7,607 nucleotides of DNA, taken from Dysgonamonadaceae bacterium (lineage in GTDB: Bacteria > Bacteroidota > Bacteroidia > Bacteroidales > Azobacteroidaceae). The notes beneath the pieces are model-generated. The model was not told where the DNA came from and searched no databases. It was given only the letters and a program-made list of their open reading frames with translations. Location: contig JAITAH010000355.1 of assembly GCA_031284225.1 (NCBI GenBank), positions 1 through 7,607 on the forward strand. The letters run 5' to 3'. Below are positions 1-6,566 of the stretch, one piece after another; position 1 is the stretch's first letter; every line of letters starts with the position of its first letter. A program made the translations under genes and the position numbers.

Positions 1-53
1 AGCCACGCTGCCAGCGCTTTGTCTGCCTGCGGAATGAAATCTGTTTTACTCAT
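1..53 (-). CDS. N-terminal fragment of a small Bacteroidetes protein (hypothetical)
   Basis: Reading leftward from the ATG at 53-51, the frame is open to the window edge and gives MSKTDFIPQADKALAAW. This start resembles a group of Bacteroidales hypothetical proteins that open with a polar stretch, an FIP motif, then an acidic/Ala-rich segment leading to a Trp or Phe. That match is from memory, not a search. No signal peptide is visible. The upstream bases are A/T-rich with no Shine-Dalgarno site, as is usual in this phylum. The start overlaps the stop of an upstream minus-strand open frame as ATGA. Only 17 codons are visible, so the function is unknown. Confidence 0.55.
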   Translation of the reverse strand, partial: MSKTDFIPQADKALAAW

Positions 54-98
54 AATGAAATAGTTTTAAATTGTTTATATTTTGAGGAATTTGTATTT

Positions 99-269
99 TT
101 GAATGGGGTACTGCAAGACTTAAATGGAGTACTGCAAAACCTGAATGGAGTACTGCAACCTTTGAATGGCGTAATTTTGCATATAGCGGCTCCCTGTAAA
201 GCTTGAATGGAGTACTGCAAAGGTTGAATGGAGTACTGTAAAGGTTGAATGGAGTACTGCAAATTTTGA
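99..269. repeat. Array of eight 21-bp tandem repeats
   Basis: Units aligned on ATGG start at 103, 124, 145, 166, 186, 207, 228 and 249. The spacing is 21 bp throughout except one 20-bp step (166 to 186). Six units carry ATGGRGTACTGYAA or very close to it, while those at 166 and 186 are degenerate. Each good unit holds the near-palindrome TGGAGTACTGCA, which is self-complementary except at the third base and its partner. The spacing equals two turns of B-DNA, so all sites would face the same side of the helix. In one minus-strand frame the units read as a heptapeptide of the CSTPFKL type. Confidence 0.9.
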
Positions 270-334
270 AAGGGTTCATGCCCCTCTTGTTTGCCTGTAA
301 TTTTTTTTGTTCCTTTGCGCTTTTTATTACGAGA

Positions 335-352
335 GGGTGGGTGGGTGTTTGG
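335..352 (+). other. G-rich tract, imperfect G-quadruplex motif
   Basis: Three GGG runs (335-337, 339-341, 343-345) are separated by single T bases and followed by a GG at 351-352. This is one G short of a canonical four-tract quadruplex. It directly abuts the TG dinucleotide run. A folded structure is possible but not shown by the sequence alone. Confidence 0.35.
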
Positions 353-388
<36 letters not shown>

Positions 389-491
389 AACAAAATATTT
401 CATTCTGCCAAACATTTCAGGGCTATTTTTTGTTAAATTGTACATTTTTTTTAGAAGCAAGTTGTTAAGTGTTCTATTCTTAAAAACGAAA

Positions 492-522
492 CAAAGATAG
501 CATTAAATTTTCCAATTACACA
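492..522 (-). promoter_or_regulatory. Possible Bacteroidetes-type promoter toward the left-edge gene
   Basis: On the minus strand TATCTTTG (499 to 492) matches the Bacteroidetes -7 element TAnnTTTG exactly. At the preferred 19-bp spacing upstream is TGTG (522 to 519), which differs from the TTTG -33 element at one base. Transcription would begin near 485 and carry the TG run and the 21-bp array in a leader of more than 400 nt before the gene starting at 53. The -7 match is good, but short motifs occur by chance in A/T-rich DNA. Confidence 0.35.
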
Positions 523-586
523 CAGACGGACAAAATTTAGGGGAATTTTCAAGAACTCTCTTACTCGTTTTCATAAAAGGAACACA

Positions 587-2080
587 TCAAGCCGTATCCC
601 GTATTTGCTTTACAATCGTATTGATGTCCAGCAATTCGCTCGAAGTAATAATCGCTCCGACAGTCACGCCAAGCGCTCCATGAGAATTGGTATTTTGTCC
701 GACTAAAAAGAGATTAGGTATCCGGGTACGTTGTGAAACTACGTTTTGTACCGGCTCCGAACAATCGCGAAGACGTCCGTACATCGAACCGGCCTCCGTA
801 CCCGTATAATCCAGATAAGTCAGCGGAGTGGACGTATAATAACATTCTATATTAGAACGAGTTCCGGGCATTTGCTTTTCCAATTCATCCAACAGGCGTT
901 CTGCTTTTTGCCGCTTGAAATTTTCGTAGTCTTCGCCGCGACGTCCAACAGGCGTGCCTTTCCAGCGGGATACTTCTTCAAAGTTCATATAGGAAAGAAT
1001 AACCGCCGTTTCTGCATATTGCGGAGCAATGGAAGGACAATGGTGCATGTAAAGAAATCCTTTCGGCCAGTCTTGTTGCGTATAATTTTCACAACCATAG
1101 ACGCTATTTCCGTTGTAGTGGTAAAAATTAGAATTGAGGTAAGGAACCTTGTCTTTTTTGAACTGTACATACACGGTAAAATTAGATGCTGTATTCTTTA
1201 AATTCAGAATTCGGCTGTGGTAAGATTTCCGGATAAGCGGCGTTTTCAACAATTCCATCGTACGTAAGGGATGAATATCGGAAATGAAATAATCGCCCTG
1301 TATTTCTTCTCCGTTTTTTAAGGTGACACTGACAGCTTGTGTCGAGTTGCAATGGATAGCAGTTACAGGCGATGATGCATATACCGAACCACCCATAGAG
1401 TGAATCGACCGGACCAGCGAATGAGCAATGACGCCGCTCCCTCCTACAATCCGGTAAGCGCTTCGATTGTAAAAATGATTGATAAAAGCATGAATATAGA
1501 AGGATGTTTTACCTTCTATGCCGGCATAAAGCGGCACATTACCCGCTACCACCTGTTGCAACAAGGGATGATTGATGGTGGAAGCGATAAGCTCGCTGGC
1601 GCTTTTTTTGATATAGTCAGGGTTGAGCAGATTTAACGAATTGTTGGGACGAAGCCGGTATAGAGGCGAATTATCGGCAACATCCTCAATAGTTCGGTAA
1701 TAATTTTGCAGGTTGCTCCGTTCGCCGGGAAACCGTTGCGCTAACGTCTCAATGAAATTTTCCTGTCCGTTGGCAAAAGAAAAACGTTCACCGGCAACAG
1801 AAATTACATCGTAAGCCACTCTATCCAAAGGGTATAATTTCACATCCGGCAATAAGGAAAGATACTTGAAAAAATGGTACAGGTTTTGTCCCGGCTCCAT
1901 GCTGCCGATGTAGTGCATCCCCGTTTCAAATGTCGCTCCTTTGCGTGTAAATACCTGTAAACAACCTCCCAATTGAGCGTTTTTTTCCAATATACTTACA
2001 CGATACCCGTTTTTTGCCAGAATATAGCCGCAGGTTAATCCTCCCAAACCACTTCCGATAATAATTACATGCTTGTCCAT
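587..2080 (-). CDS. FAD-dependent oxidoreductase, phytoene desaturase / carotenoid isomerase-like
   Basis: This is a complete 497-residue flavoprotein. The N-terminus is a Rossmann dinucleotide-binding fold with GSGLGG (residues 9-14) and the ribose-binding acid E32. It is followed by LGGC (37-40) and ETGMHYIG (52-59), typical of the CrtISO/retinol saturase branch of the phytoene desaturase superfamily. A GGSG segment lies at 213-216. The second FAD motif, VGQNTNSHG, is near 460-468, just before a Gly-rich closing helix. Length and motif order fit the family, and no key motif is missing. Such enzymes desaturate, saturate or isomerise conjugated polyenes. The exact reaction cannot be read from sequence. 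The gene lies 87 bp downstream of the fused exporter gene on the same strand and is probably co-transcribed. That partnership suggests action on an aryl polyene or related lipid-linked pigment, which is inference. Confidence 0.88.
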   Translation of the reverse strand: MDKHVIIIGSGLGGLTCGYILAKNGYRVSILEKNAQLGGCLQVFTRKGATFETGMHYIGSMEPGQNLYHFFKYLSLLPDVKLYPLDRVAYDVISVAGERFSFANGQENFIETLAQRFPGERSNLQNYYRTIEDVADNSPLYRLRPNNSLNLLNPDYIKKSASELIASTINHPLLQQVVAGNVPLYAGIEGKTSFYIHAFINHFYNRSAYRIVGGSGVIAHSLVRSIHSMGGSVYASSPVTAIHCNSTQAVSVTLKNGEEIQGDYFISDIHPLRTMELLKTPLIRKSYHSRILNLKNTASNFTVYVQFKKDKVPYLNSNFYHYNGNSVYGCENYTQQDWPKGFLYMHHCPSIAPQYAETAVILSYMNFEEVSRWKGTPVGRRGEDYENFKRQKAERLLDELEKQMPGTRSNIECYYTSTPLTYLDYTGTEAGSMYGRLRDCSEPVQNVVSQRTRIPNLFLVGQNTNSHGALGVTVGAIITSSELLDINTIVKQIRDTA

Positions 2081-2090
2081 TTTTTATTTT

Positions 2091-2096
2091 TCCTTT
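2091..2096 (-). promoter_or_regulatory. Shine-Dalgarno-like site of the oxidoreductase gene
   Basis: On the minus strand AAAGGA lies 10 nt before the ATG at 2080, in an otherwise A-rich leader. It supports this start, which places the GxGxxG motif at the expected distance from the N-terminus. The other starts in the window have no comparable purine-rich site. Confidence 0.5.
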
Positions 2097-2167
2097 AGGT
2101 ATTTAAAGTCTTTTTAATCTGCAGTAGTTTTTACAACTCAGTAATTCTCTGTGTTTTCTTCGTGTAA

Positions 2168-5100
2168 CTATGCGTTATAAATTACGTCGACGATTTTCTC
2201 TTTATCTAAAACATAAATTACGTCGAAAACCAAATTACCGGGCAATTCCGGTTTTTTATAAATGTTCAGATTGTCCGGTTTTCCGGCGCAATTTTCCGCC
2301 AAAGCAACTTTATCTTCGTCCTGCTCGGTAGCGACAACCTGTACCTGTTTATGCACTAAGGCAAACAGGAAAGCAAACACACCGTACCCGCTGTTTTCAA
2401 CTAAAACCGTCCCGTTTCCTTTGTAAGAATCAATCCATTGAGCATAACAGGCATTTTGTTTCAAGATTCGGCGAACGCTATGCTCAATAGCGGCTCCTTT
2501 ATAGAAATAGTTGTGTAAAACAAAATTACTGAAATAAGTTGCTGTTTCAAACCTTTGACACAGAGAAGCAAACGTTTGGTGATAATATTGCCGGATTTGT
2601 TTTGCCCGGGCAGAATAATCTTTCCCATAACGAGAGTCGTTTGGGGAAATACGTGGATGAATCTGTACGTTAATGCTTCCTTCCCGCAACATGAAATCGT
2701 TTTTGGGTAATACATCGCCTGCTCCATGAATGAAAACCGGCAAAATATCCAATTTCAATATTTCCGCCAAATAGAAAGCGCCTCGATGAAAACGCCGGAT
2801 TGAACCGCCTTCCGAGCGTGTTCCTTCGGGAAATACCACAATCGAATAACCGTTTTGCACCCGGACGGAGAGTTTATTTATGCTGTTTTCAATGCCGTTT
2901 GAAACCGGATAAAAGTCTGCATACTTGATTAATCGCCCGTAGAAAGGATTGTTCCAAACCCAGTCGTTAGTCAAAATGACTAAACGGGGAGTCAACATCA
3001 TCAAGCACATTAAATCCAAATGCGATTGATGATTACAAATGATGATAGCCGGTTTTTCAAACGTTTCTCCGGATAAATTTTCGCAGCGGAACTTCACTCC
3101 CGGTATTCGCCCGACAACATAACGCGCCACTCCGCATAACAAAGAATGGTAACGCAATCGCTTTTTTTCCGTTTTTTTTCCAAAACCTAAAATAAAAAAG
3201 CCGCTTATCGTTATCAGTAAACTTCCAACCAAAAAAGCTGTAAACGCATAAACGGAAAATAAAAGCCGCTTAAAGGTGACCGGTATTTTCCGGAAGCCGC
3301 TTTTGTTTTTAGTCAGCCAACGGAAAATTAACGGCGGAATGAGATAAGCCATCAAGACGACCGAAAACATGCCTACAACCGTCACTTCCGCTAATGACCG
3401 TAAAGCCGGATGTTTGGCAAAAATCAGCGTTCCGATGCCGATAAACATAATGAGGGCGGAAAGAATAATGCTGTTTTTATAGGCGACAAGCATTTTGCGA
3501 CGATAAGCATATTCGTACATCAAACCTTCGGTAATGAAAATGGTATAATCGTCTCCTTGCCCGAAAATAAAAGTCGCAAGAATGATATTGACAATGTTGA
3601 ACCGGACATCGCCTAATTGCATCAAACCCAAAATCCAGACCCAGCCAACAGCTAAAGGCAAAAATGACAACAAACTCAGTTCAATTCTCCCGAAAGAGAA
3701 TGTAAGAAAGAGAAAAACAATCAATCCGCAAATGTACAGCACGTAATTAAAATCGCCGGAGAGCGCATCCACCATTCGCTGTCCGATGTCGCGAGAATCG
3801 AAAAAGAACGTATTGCCGGAAGCTGCAACTTTTATTTTGTTTTCCAATCCGGCCGTTTTCCCTTTTTCACAATGGAGAAGTTGAACAAGCATCGTTTCGT
3901 TCTTGTTTTTTATCAAGTAGTTATCTGCCAAAAGCGCTGTAATTGGAGTAAAATAATTTTCGTCCCGAGTTGTAAAATCCCTTTCGAGCAATTGGAAAAA
4001 CGGTGTGAAAGAACCGGATTTAAAGCCTTCTTTGAAAGCGGTATTTTCTATTTGTTTTTGTAGATTTTCTTTGCGCGTTTTCCAAAAATCGTTCCATTGG
4101 TCTATCCGTTTTTGTTGTTCCGCTTTAGAAGGCAGAAAAGAGCCAATACCGGAAATACTTTCAATCCACCCTTCCTGCTTCAACGAATGAAGCAAGGCGA
4201 CATTTTGCTCGTAAACAGTCAAAGCGCTGTCCAAAGATTTGCCTTCGGAAATAAAATAAACTGTTTCTTTCTCCTTTTTCTCCAACGACTGCCACAAACT
4301 TTGCATGTCTTCGCGTTGTTGAGCGGTCAGGTAGTTGATTTTGTTCATATCCGCATCAAAAGAGGTGAATTGGCTTAGATACAGGAATAAAGCCGTCAAC
4401 AGCAACACCGGTATTACTATCCGTTTTTTCTTTTCCGGAGAAAAAGAAGCCAGACGTTCGAAAATCAAACGAGTTTGTTTCTCTTTACCGGAATGTACTT
4501 TCATGAAATGCGGCAGAAATACCAACACAAACAAGATGGTTCCGACCAATAACAAAGAACCGAACAGCCCTAAATCGTGCATGGCGTCCGAACTGATGAA
4601 CACCAAACTGAGAAAAACGCACACCGTGGTAACATTTCCAATCAACAAAGGCGGTATAATTTCCTTCAAGGCTTGTTTTACGTTTGATTGGTGTTTAATA
4701 TGGTCGATAAGATGAAGCGGGTAATTGATTGCGATACCAGTGAACACAGAACCGACGCCTATGGCAATGATGGAAATACATCCTTTGAAAAGAGCAAGCA
4801 AAGCCAGTGCGAACAACCAGCCGAATGAAACAGAAAGGAATATCAACCCTATATTTCGAGCGTTACGGAAAAAATAAATCAATAAGACAGATATCAGGAT
4901 TGCCGAAAGTATAATTGCCAAAAAGCTGTCTTTTTTTATCTGTCCGGCATTGGTAACGGCAATTGCCGGAGCGCCGAAGCAACTTAACTTTATTCCGGAA
5001 AAATGTTGTTCTACTTCCGCTCCGGTTTCGTCTATCAAGGATAAGAGACCGGCGTTTTTAGCCGTTTCGCTGACGCCGTAGGGAGAAGTCAGAAAAACCA

Positions 5101-5737
5101 TTCCTTTTTTTCCGTCGGGAGAGAAAATATAACCGTCGTTTAAATTCGACGCTTCTCCGGCTTGAAAATCTTTCAGTTTCAAGAGCAAAGAAGAAAAGAG
5201 ATTCAAGGGATCAGTTTGAATCTGCCGTTTCAGGATATTTCCCGACGGGAGCATCAGAAGACGTTTGTCTTCTTTGATTTGTGAAGCGATCCTTTGTTCC
5301 GTCAGCAAGGTATCCAAGCGGAGATAATCTTCTTTTGTGAGAAAATAAGGCACGTTTTGTTGAATAAATTCCGTCAACTCAAGCAGGCGGCTTTCGTCTA
5401 TTTGCGCAACGACTTCAGGGATAAGGTGTAGCCGGTCGCGTTCCTTCAGTAAAAGAGTGAAATAGTCGATCGCTTCGATGATACGTTCCGTATTATTTTC
5501 GGTTGTATCCTTTCCGGAGAAATAGACGATTAAGCGATTTGAATTTCCAATATGTTGATAAACTGCATTAATGCGCTTATTCGCTTCCCTGTCGGGAAGA
5601 AATTCGGCGATGTCTTCTTTATAATTCAAGCGGAAACAGACGAATGTCATGCCGGTCATTAACAATGCTACAAAAGCAAAAAGAAGTTTCCGGTGCGAAA
5701 GGAAATAAGTGTATATCGAAAGAAAATATTTTATCAT
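2168..5737 (-). CDS. Fused MMPL-family exporter / lysophospholipid acyltransferase / SAM-methyltransferase-like protein
   Basis: This is a complete 1189-residue inner-membrane protein with three modules. Residues 1-808 form an MMPL/RND-type exporter. It has a first membrane helix near 17-35, a periplasmic loop (36-270), a helix bundle (271-411), another helix (438-456), a second loop (457-662) and a second bundle (663-808). FGQGDDY (725-731) is the acidic motif of the second half; the matching site in the first half reads GVGSVFTGIAINY and lacks an Asp pair. A linking helix (826-850) leads to a cytoplasmic acyltransferase domain with NHQSHLD (H903, D908, the HX4D catalytic motif) and FPEGTRS (969-975). 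The last 110 residues resemble a short class I methyltransferase: VENSGYG (1113-1119), an acidic second strand (ATEQDED) and FDVIYVLD. This three-part architecture is known in Bacteroidota. A role in acylating and exporting a polyene-type lipid is inferred from its relatives and the downstream oxidoreductase. Confidence 0.9.
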   Translation of the reverse strand: MIKYFLSIYTYFLSHRKLLFAFVALLMTGMTFVCFRLNYKEDIAEFLPDREANKRINAVYQHIGNSNRLIVYFSGKDTTENNTERIIEAIDYFTLLLKERDRLHLIPEVVAQIDESRLLELTEFIQQNVPYFLTKEDYLRLDTLLTEQRIASQIKEDKRLLMLPSGNILKRQIQTDPLNLFSSLLLKLKDFQAGEASNLNDGYIFSPDGKKGMVFLTSPYGVSETAKNAGLLSLIDETGAEVEQHFSGIKLSCFGAPAIAVTNAGQIKKDSFLAIILSAILISVLLIYFFRNARNIGLIFLSVSFGWLFALALLALFKGCISIIAIGVGSVFTGIAINYPLHLIDHIKHQSNVKQALKEIIPPLLIGNVTTVCVFLSLVFISSDAMHDLGLFGSLLLVGTILFVLVFLPHFMKVHSGKEKQTRLIFERLASFSPEKKKRIVIPVLLLTALFLYLSQFTSFDADMNKINYLTAQQREDMQSLWQSLEKKEKETVYFISEGKSLDSALTVYEQNVALLHSLKQEGWIESISGIGSFLPSKAEQQKRIDQWNDFWKTRKENLQKQIENTAFKEGFKSGSFTPFFQLLERDFTTRDENYFTPITALLADNYLIKNKNETMLVQLLHCEKGKTAGLENKIKVAASGNTFFFDSRDIGQRMVDALSGDFNYVLYICGLIVFLFLTFSFGRIELSLLSFLPLAVGWVWILGLMQLGDVRFNIVNIILATFIFGQGDDYTIFITEGLMYEYAYRRKMLVAYKNSIILSALIMFIGIGTLIFAKHPALRSLAEVTVVGMFSVVLMAYLIPPLIFRWLTKNKSGFRKIPVTFKRLLFSVYAFTAFLVGSLLITISGFFILGFGKKTEKKRLRYHSLLCGVARYVVGRIPGVKFRCENLSGETFEKPAIIICNHQSHLDLMCLMMLTPRLVILTNDWVWNNPFYGRLIKYADFYPVSNGIENSINKLSVRVQNGYSIVVFPEGTRSEGGSIRRFHRGAFYLAEILKLDILPVFIHGAGDVLPKNDFMLREGSINVQIHPRISPNDSRYGKDYSARAKQIRQYYHQTFASLCQRFETATYFSNFVLHNYFYKGAAIEHSVRRILKQNACYAQWIDSYKGNGTVLVENSGYGVFAFLFALVHKQVQVVATEQDEDKVALAENCAGKPDNLNIYKKPELPGNLVFDVIYVLDKEKIVDVIYNA

Positions 5738-5815
5738 TACGGCAAAGCAATATTTCTTATAGAAGGAATGTTCATTCTTTAAGTATTGTTTATAAAAAAA
5801 CTATATTTTACAGGA

Positions 5816-5846
5816 CAAAAATACTAAAAAGGAGGTTAATTATAAA
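5816..5846 (-). promoter_or_regulatory. Candidate promoter of the exporter-oxidoreductase operon
   Basis: On the minus strand TATTTTTG (5823 to 5816) fits TAnnTTTG. Nineteen bases upstream is TTTA (5846 to 5843), one base off the TTTG -33 element. A start near 5809 would give a leader of about 70 nt before the ATG at 5737. Position and direction suit the operon; the match is good but not perfect. Confidence 0.5.
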
Positions 5847-5897
5847 TTCTTTTTACGAAATAATTCGATTTAAATCTAAAATTCCGGACCCAATTGC

Positions 5898-5928
5898 TTT
5901 GTTTTTCTAAAAAATCTCACTAAATTTG
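5898..5928 (+). promoter_or_regulatory. Consensus Bacteroidetes promoter driving the RNA gene
   Basis: TTTG (5898-5901), exactly 19 bases, then TAAATTTG (5921-5928) matches the Bacteroidetes housekeeping sigma consensus (TTTG-N19-TAnnTTTG) at every defined position. Transcription would start near 5934. The nearest plus-strand start codon of a real gene is over 600 bp away, while the structured RNA lies directly downstream. This makes it the likely promoter of that RNA, with possible read-through to the surface-protein gene. Confidence 0.65.
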
Positions 5929-6000
5929 TACAGTTTTTAAACAAAATTTATCAAGTTTTCATAAAGAAACAGATATTTTTTTTAACATTACATATTAATT

Positions 6001-6170
6001 AAGAAAGCGTTAGCTTTTATTCTTGTATTCGAAATTTCGACAATTTCAATAGCTGCAAGAATAAGTTGGTAAACGCTCACGTTGGATGCGTGGGCATAAC
6101 TTATTTTCAGCTATAGGTCGTCGAAAACCTCGAATACAGATAAAGTTAAAGTCCCACGCTTCGTATTTTT
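6001..6170 (+). ncRNA. Rod-shaped structured RNA, possibly 6S-like
   Basis: The sequence folds by hand into one long interrupted hairpin. From base to tip the stems are: 6005-6010 with 6156-6161; 6014-6020 with 6140-6145 (one bulge); 6025-6032 with 6130-6137 (8 of 8); 6035-6041 with 6120-6126 (7 of 7); 6049-6055 with 6108-6114 (7 of 7); 6060-6067 with 6098-6105 (8 of 8); and 6075-6081 with 6089-6095 (one G-U pair), closed by a 7-nt loop. Interior loops are small and roughly symmetric. A run of five T bases at 6166-6170 follows the basal stem, fitting intrinsic termination and the plus strand. Size (about 160-170 nt) and the single-rod outline recall 6S RNA, the RNA polymerase-binding regulator. 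No primary-sequence signature confirms that, and the central bubble is smaller than in E. coli 6S. The 5' end is unknown: the upstream promoter predicts a start near 5934, implying a leader or processing. Confidence 0.7.
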
Positions 6171-6199
6171 AAACCGCTTCTCTCAGGGACCAGAAAGCA

Positions 6200-6227
6200 A
6201 ATTATGAATTATGAATTATGAATTATT
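6200..6227. repeat. AATTATG heptamer tandem repeat
   Basis: There are four head-to-tail units at 6200, 6207, 6214 and 6221. The first three are exact and the last ends in T instead of G. The array sits between the structured RNA and the inverted-repeat block. Short A/T heptamer arrays are a common kind of intergenic repeat and no function can be assigned. Confidence 0.9.
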
Positions 6228-6238
6228 TATAAGACCTT

Positions 6239-6320
6239 AGATATAAGACTAAAGAAGACAGAAATAGACATAAAAGAAGGAAAGCCGTTATCTATGTCTC
6301 TCTTCTTTTGTCTTATATCT
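6239..6320. repeat. Left hairpin of the inverted-repeat element
   Basis: Arms 6239-6258 and 6301-6320 are complementary at 19 of 20 positions. An inner stem pairs 6266-6272 with 6293-6299, leaving a loop of 20 nt. No T-run follows the right arm, so it does not look like a simple terminator. Confidence 0.75.
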
Positions 6321-6336
6321 TCAACCTCTCTTATAT

Positions 6337-6430
6337 TCCGGCGATGGTAAAGACAACTTTTCGAATTAAAAAGATCATCATTTTTCTCATCGTTTCGTGT
6401 TTAAAGCCGGTTGTCTTTACCGGAACCGGA
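6337..6430. repeat. Central inverted repeat around a 52-bp spacer
   Basis: GGTAAAGACAAC (6346-6357) and GTTGTCTTTACC (6410-6421) are a perfect 12-bp inverted pair. They are extended outward, past four unpaired bases on each side, by TCCGG (6337-6341) and CCGGA (6426-6430). The spacer 6358-6409 contains no recognisable promoter on either strand. The arrangement could be a stem-loop in the leader of the downstream gene or a small invertible segment. Confidence 0.8.
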
Positions 6431-6448
6431 TAAAGGAAGATTGAAGAC

Positions 6449-6518
6449 AAAAGATAGAAGAAGAAAGAAAAGACAAACAGACAGTCTTCATATCGATGTC
6501 TATCTTCTTATATCTTTT
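6449..6518. repeat. Right hairpin of the inverted-repeat element
   Basis: Arms 6449-6463 and 6504-6518 are complementary at 14 of 15 positions, with a short inner stem (6471-6475 with 6497-6501). It resembles the left hairpin in composition and arm sequence, as expected if the two halves are inverted copies. Confidence 0.6.
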
Positions 6519-6566
6519 ATCTAATATCTTATAAATATCACACAGTTCATTAAAACATTATCAAAC

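Larger units (their letters stand above)
6224..6537. repeat. 314-bp imperfect inverted-repeat element
   Basis: The outer arms 6224-6258 and 6503-6537 are inverted copies matching at 29 of 35 positions, including an exact terminal ATTTATAAGA / TCTTATAAAT pair. Inside are three further hairpins, one in each half and one central, described separately. There is no open frame within it. The layout resembles a MITE-like or structural intergenic element. The arms are purine-rich on one side and pyrimidine-rich on the other, so low complexity contributes to the match. I see no clear flanking target-site duplication. Confidence 0.6.
5738..6566. other. Divergent intergenic region with RNA gene and repeats
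   Basis: These 829 bp separate the leftward exporter gene from the rightward surface-protein gene. From left to right they contain a minus-strand promoter candidate (5816-5846), a strong plus-strand promoter (5898-5928), a rod-like structured RNA (6001-6170), four AATTATG heptamers (6200-6227) and a nested inverted-repeat block (6224-6537). I see no credible protein-coding frame. The last 30 bases before the ATG at 6567 are A/T-rich with no Shine-Dalgarno site. Confidence 0.8.

Noticed and set aside
99..269. CRISPR array
   Set aside because: The 21-bp units are directly tandem, with no unique spacers of 25-40 bp between repeats, and no cas gene is present.
5644..5910. An 88-codon plus-strand frame spanning the exporter gene start
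   Set aside because: About a third of it is antisense to the exporter N-terminus and the rest crosses that gene's promoter; no motif or ribosome-binding signal.
6239..6320. Intrinsic transcription terminator
   Set aside because: The stem is long and A/T-rich and no T-run follows its right arm; it is better explained as part of the larger inverted repeat.
6511..6518. -7 promoter box (TATCTTTT) for the surface-protein gene
   Set aside because: The final G of TAnnTTTG is missing and the bases 19 upstream (TCAT) do not match TTTG. It also lies inside a hairpin arm.
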